Source: Chromatiales bacterium (lineage in GTDB: Bacteria > Pseudomonadota > Gammaproteobacteria > Chromatiales > Chromatiaceae). Taken from it: a stretch of 8,816 nt of DNA. The DNA lies in contig JAKSCN010000226.1 of the NCBI GenBank assembly GCA_022360595.1, positions 1-8,816 on the forward strand, read 5' to 3'. Within the stretch, counting starts at the first letter, position 1. Each line of letters starts with the position of its first letter. The notes below the pieces were generated by a model, which had not been told where the DNA came from, searched no databases, and saw nothing but the letters and a program-made list of their open reading frames with translations. The translations under genes were made by a program, and so were the position numbers. Below are positions 6,578-8,816 of the stretch, piece after piece.

Positions 6578-6651
6578 ATAGACTATTCGGAACCTTTTCC
6601 TTGTGGAAATGGTCCCACGCGCAGCATCCTTAACGACAATCGGAGTAACCG

Positions 6652-8004
6652 ATGGGCAGTAAACCTAAAAAATGGCTCATACTTATCCCCATTATTGCCG
6701 GCGTTGCCGCCATTGCTGTGCTGAAAAAGAATCAGTCAGCACCGGTACAGGCCCCCATCCAAGAGAGCGCTAAACTAACCACCAGCATCACCGTGCCGGA
6801 ACTCACGGTTACTCCACTGGTTACCGGATACGGCACCGTGATGCCGGTGCACAGCCTGGAAGCAGTGGCTCAAGTAAAAGGGAAGATTGTTGAAAAACAC
6901 CCGCGCTTGCAGAAAGGCGCCATCCTGGCCGCCGACACCCAGTTATTGAAAATTGATCCTACCGATTATCAACTGGCGATTGCCCAGACCGAAGCTGACA
7001 TCAAAGCACTGGAGGCCCAGCTACTCGAACTGAGCACCAAGGAGCGCAATACATACGCTTCATTGAAAATCGAGGAGAACGCCCTGGCGCTGACCGATAA
7101 GGAGCTGAAGCGTAAACGCTCGCTAATCGATAAAGGCGGCATCAGCCGCTCAGAGCTGGAGACCCAGGAGCGCACCCTGCTCTCCCAGCAGCAGAGCGTA
7201 CAAAACCAGAAGAACACGTTGAGCCTGATCCCCTCTCAACGCGCCCTGCTGGAGGCGCAACTGGCTCGCGCCAAGGTTCAACTGGATACCGCCAAACGCA
7301 ATCTCAGCCATACCAACATCACCCTGCCCTTCACCGGCCGTATCTCCGAAGTCAATGTCGAACAGGCCCAATATGTGCGTGAAGGTGAAGTGCTGGCGCG
7401 CGCTGACGACCTGGAGCGCGCCGAAATTGAAGTACAAATTCCGATCGAGCGTTTCAACAACCTATTCAGCATCGATCAACCGATCAACATTCTCAGTGCT
7501 GATCGAGCAAGTCTGAGAGAGACAATAAAAATAGGCGCCCAGGTCAATCTCCGGGAAGGTGCGCTGCAAGCAAGTTGGTCGGGGCGCTTCGCCCGGATCA
7601 GCGACACCCTCGACACCAAGACCCGCACCGTGGGAGTCATCGTGGAAGTGGACAAACCCTACGATCAGGTTCAGCCCGGCATCCGGCCACCGCTGGTGAA
7701 AGGGCTATTTGTGGAAGTTGAGCTGACCGGCAAGGCACGCCCAAATAGCCTGGTAATCCCCCGCTCCGCTCTCCACAACGGCAAGGTTTACCTGGTCACC
7801 GCTGAAAACCGCCTGAAAATCCAGCCGGTCACCGTCAGTCTGACCCAACCGGACTATCTGGTGATCAGCGACGGCCTCAAGGCCGGCGACCAAATCGTCA
7901 CCTCCGACCTGATTCCCGCCATCGACGGTATGCTGTTGAAGCCGGTGGATGACGAGCAGACGCTGGCACAACTTCAACAGGCTGTCGCACCGGGAGAGCG
8001 CTAA
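6652..8004 (+). CDS. RND efflux periplasmic adaptor (membrane fusion protein)
   Basis: This 450-residue protein is the adaptor linking an inner-membrane RND pump to an outer-membrane channel. A basic start (MGSKPKKW) leads into one membrane helix at about residues 8-24. No lipobox cysteine is present, so it is anchored by the helix rather than by lipid. The first half of the lipoyl/barrel-sandwich domain follows (about 60-104, with VTGYGTVMPVHSLEAVAQVKG). A long two-helix coiled-coil hairpin spans about 105-216, and its tip carries Arg154, Leu158 and Ser165 with the spacing of the RLS motif that docks TolC-type channels. The second lipoyl half contains NITLPFTGRISEVNVEQAQYVREGEVLA (from 222), and beta-barrel and membrane-proximal domains complete the protein. 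A GGAG ribosome site lies at 6642-6645. The pump gene begins two bases after the stop. The transported substrate cannot be told from sequence. Confidence 0.93.
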   Translation: MGSKPKKWLILIPIIAGVAAIAVLKKNQSAPVQAPIQESAKLTTSITVPELTVTPLVTGYGTVMPVHSLEAVAQVKGKIVEKHPRLQKGAILAADTQLLKIDPTDYQLAIAQTEADIKALEAQLLELSTKERNTYASLKIEENALALTDKELKRKRSLIDKGGISRSELETQERTLLSQQQSVQNQKNTLSLIPSQRALLEAQLARAKVQLDTAKRNLSHTNITLPFTGRISEVNVEQAQYVREGEVLARADDLERAEIEVQIPIERFNNLFSIDQPINILSADRASLRETIKIGAQVNLREGALQASWSGRFARISDTLDTKTRTVGVIVEVDKPYDQVQPGIRPPLVKGLFVEVELTGKARPNSLVIPRSALHNGKVYLVTAENRLKIQPVTVSLTQPDYLVISDGLKAGDQIVTSDLIPAIDGMLLKPVDDEQTLAQLQQAVAPGER

Positions 8005-8006
8005 TC

Positions 8007-8816
8007 ATGATCGATTTTTTTGCCCGCCACCCTACCGCCGGCAATCTGCTCATGCTGTTTCTGGCGGTGCTGGGATTTATGGCGCTGCCCGAGCTACAAC
8101 GTGAAACCTTTCCCGAATTCGACGCCGAAGTGGTCGAAGTACGCGTACTCTACCCCGGGGCCAGCGCCGAAGATGTGGAAGAGGCGATCTGCCAGCGTAT
8201 TGAAGACGCCATCGACGGCATCAACGACGTCAACGAACTGACCTGCGACGCCCGCGAAGGGGTGGCCATCGCCAACGTGGAGATGACCGAGGGTGGCGAA
8301 ATTGCCGTCTTCATGGATGATGTGAAGTCAGAGATCGACGCCATCAACAACTTTCCTGAAAATACCGAACAACCCACCGTCAAGGAGCTGGGCCGCACTT
8401 CCCAGGTAGTCACCATCGCCATTACCGGGCCGATGAGCGTCAGCGACCTGAAAGCGTTTGCGGAGCAGACCAAAGACCGGCTCCAGCAGGTTCCCGAGAT
8501 CAGCCAGGTGACCGTGGCCGGCTTTTCCGATCACCAACTGCGTATTGACGTGCCCGAACGCAAGCTGCGGCAGTTTGGTCTCAGTATGTCCGATATCGCC
8601 AACACCGTGGCACGCCAGGGCATTGACCTGCCCGCCGGCGCTCTGGAAACGCGTAACCGAGACATCCTGCTGCGCTTTACCGATCTGCGACGCACCCCCA
8701 CCGAGCTGGAGGAGCTGATCGTGGTGGGCGCGGCATCCGGGGCGGAGATCCGCCTCGGCGATATCGCCACCATCACCGACCGCTTCGAACTGGATGAGGA
8801 GAAGACCCTGTTCAAC
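8007..8816 (+). CDS. RND efflux pump inner-membrane permease, N-terminal part (cut by window edge)
   Basis: The frame opens at ATG 8007 and runs 270 codons without a stop to the window end; family members are usually about 1,000-1,050 residues. The start MIDFFARHPTAGNLLMLFLAVLGF contains transmembrane helix 1. The first periplasmic porter segments follow, with the RND-family signature VRVLYPGASAEDVEEAICQRIEDAIDGI, then TSQVVTIAITGPMS and QLRIDVPERKLRQFGLSMSDIANTVARQ. These place it among the AcrB/HAE-1-like permeases, which use the proton gradient to export compounds. A GGGAG ribosome site lies inside the end of the adaptor gene (7992-7996), so the two genes are co-transcribed and probably translationally coupled. 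The proton-relay residues and remaining helices lie beyond the window, and substrate class is unknown. Confidence 0.94.
   Translation, partial: MIDFFARHPTAGNLLMLFLAVLGFMALPELQRETFPEFDAEVVEVRVLYPGASAEDVEEAICQRIEDAIDGINDVNELTCDAREGVAIANVEMTEGGEIAVFMDDVKSEIDAINNFPENTEQPTVKELGRTSQVVTIAITGPMSVSDLKAFAEQTKDRLQQVPEISQVTVAGFSDHQLRIDVPERKLRQFGLSMSDIANTVARQGIDLPAGALETRNRDILLRFTDLRRTPTELEELIVVGAASGAEIRLGDIATITDRFELDEEKTLFN

Larger units (their letters stand above)
6421..6578. mobile_element. MITE-like non-coding inverted-repeat element, about 158 bp
   Basis: The element is bounded by terminal inverted repeats of 30 bp that agree at 27 positions (6422-6451 against the complement of 6548-6577). Its ends begin GGCCTGTTAACAC and GGCCTTTTAACAC. 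Both sides are flanked by TA (6419-6420 and 6579-6580), consistent with a TA target duplication as made by some IS630- or IS5-related transposases. A dinucleotide match could be chance. The inside (about 96 bp) has no convincing gene; a small hairpin TTTGG-TTGTT-CCAAA lies at 6493-6507. Small size, long terminal repeats and no transposase fit a MITE mobilised in trans. It separates topA from the efflux operon and ends 73 bases before the adaptor ATG. The parent IS cannot be named from this sequence. Confidence 0.7.

Noticed and set aside
6330..6651. Possible tRNA, riboswitch or CRISPR sequence in the longest gene-free stretch
   Set aside because: No cloverleaf, known riboswitch core or regularly spaced direct repeats could be seen. 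The stretch is explained by the post-topA hairpin, the inverted-repeat element and a short leader before the adaptor gene.

Overview
The window looks like chromosomal DNA of a gammaproteobacterium. The gene order, with def-fmt on the minus strand diverging from a LysM gene, dprA, smg and topA on the plus strand, is the order known from Pseudomonas and relatives. The protein sequences fit that group, and base composition is moderately GC-rich with no abrupt change between genes. I cannot name the species from this sequence. A free-living or symbiotic member of Chromatiales or a neighbouring order is a guess.

Left part (1-1013, minus strand): the start of fmt (methionyl-tRNA formyltransferase, running off the left edge) and a complete def (peptide deformylase). 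These two enzymes add and remove the formyl group of initiator methionine. A strong hairpin without a U-tract lies between them. The 141-base divergent region (1014-1154) carries overlapping small palindromes and a plausible sigma-70 promoter for the rightward genes.

Middle part (1155-6329, plus strand): tsaP-like (exported LysM protein linked to the type IV pilus secretin), dprA (loads RecA on incoming DNA), smg (DUF494, function unknown) and topA (DNA topoisomerase I). TsaP and DprA both relate to the pilus/DNA-uptake axis, although dprA is also kept in species not known to be transformable. topA has no visible Shine-Dalgarno sequence, and its best promoter candidate sits almost on the start codon. 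A perfect 12-bp hairpin follows the topA stop.

Between topA and the next gene (6330-6651) lies a non-coding element of about 158 bases with 30-bp terminal inverted repeats (27/30 matching), flanked by TA dinucleotides. It resembles a MITE, a small transposable element lacking a transposase gene.

Right part (6652-8816, plus strand): a membrane-anchored RND periplasmic adaptor and, two bases after its stop, the first 270 codons of an RND inner-membrane pump that leaves the window. Together they form a tripartite efflux operon. No outer-membrane channel or regulator gene is visible here.

Most of the window is conserved housekeeping DNA. I found no clear new multi-gene system. The inverted-repeat element and the topA start context are the observations most worth following.
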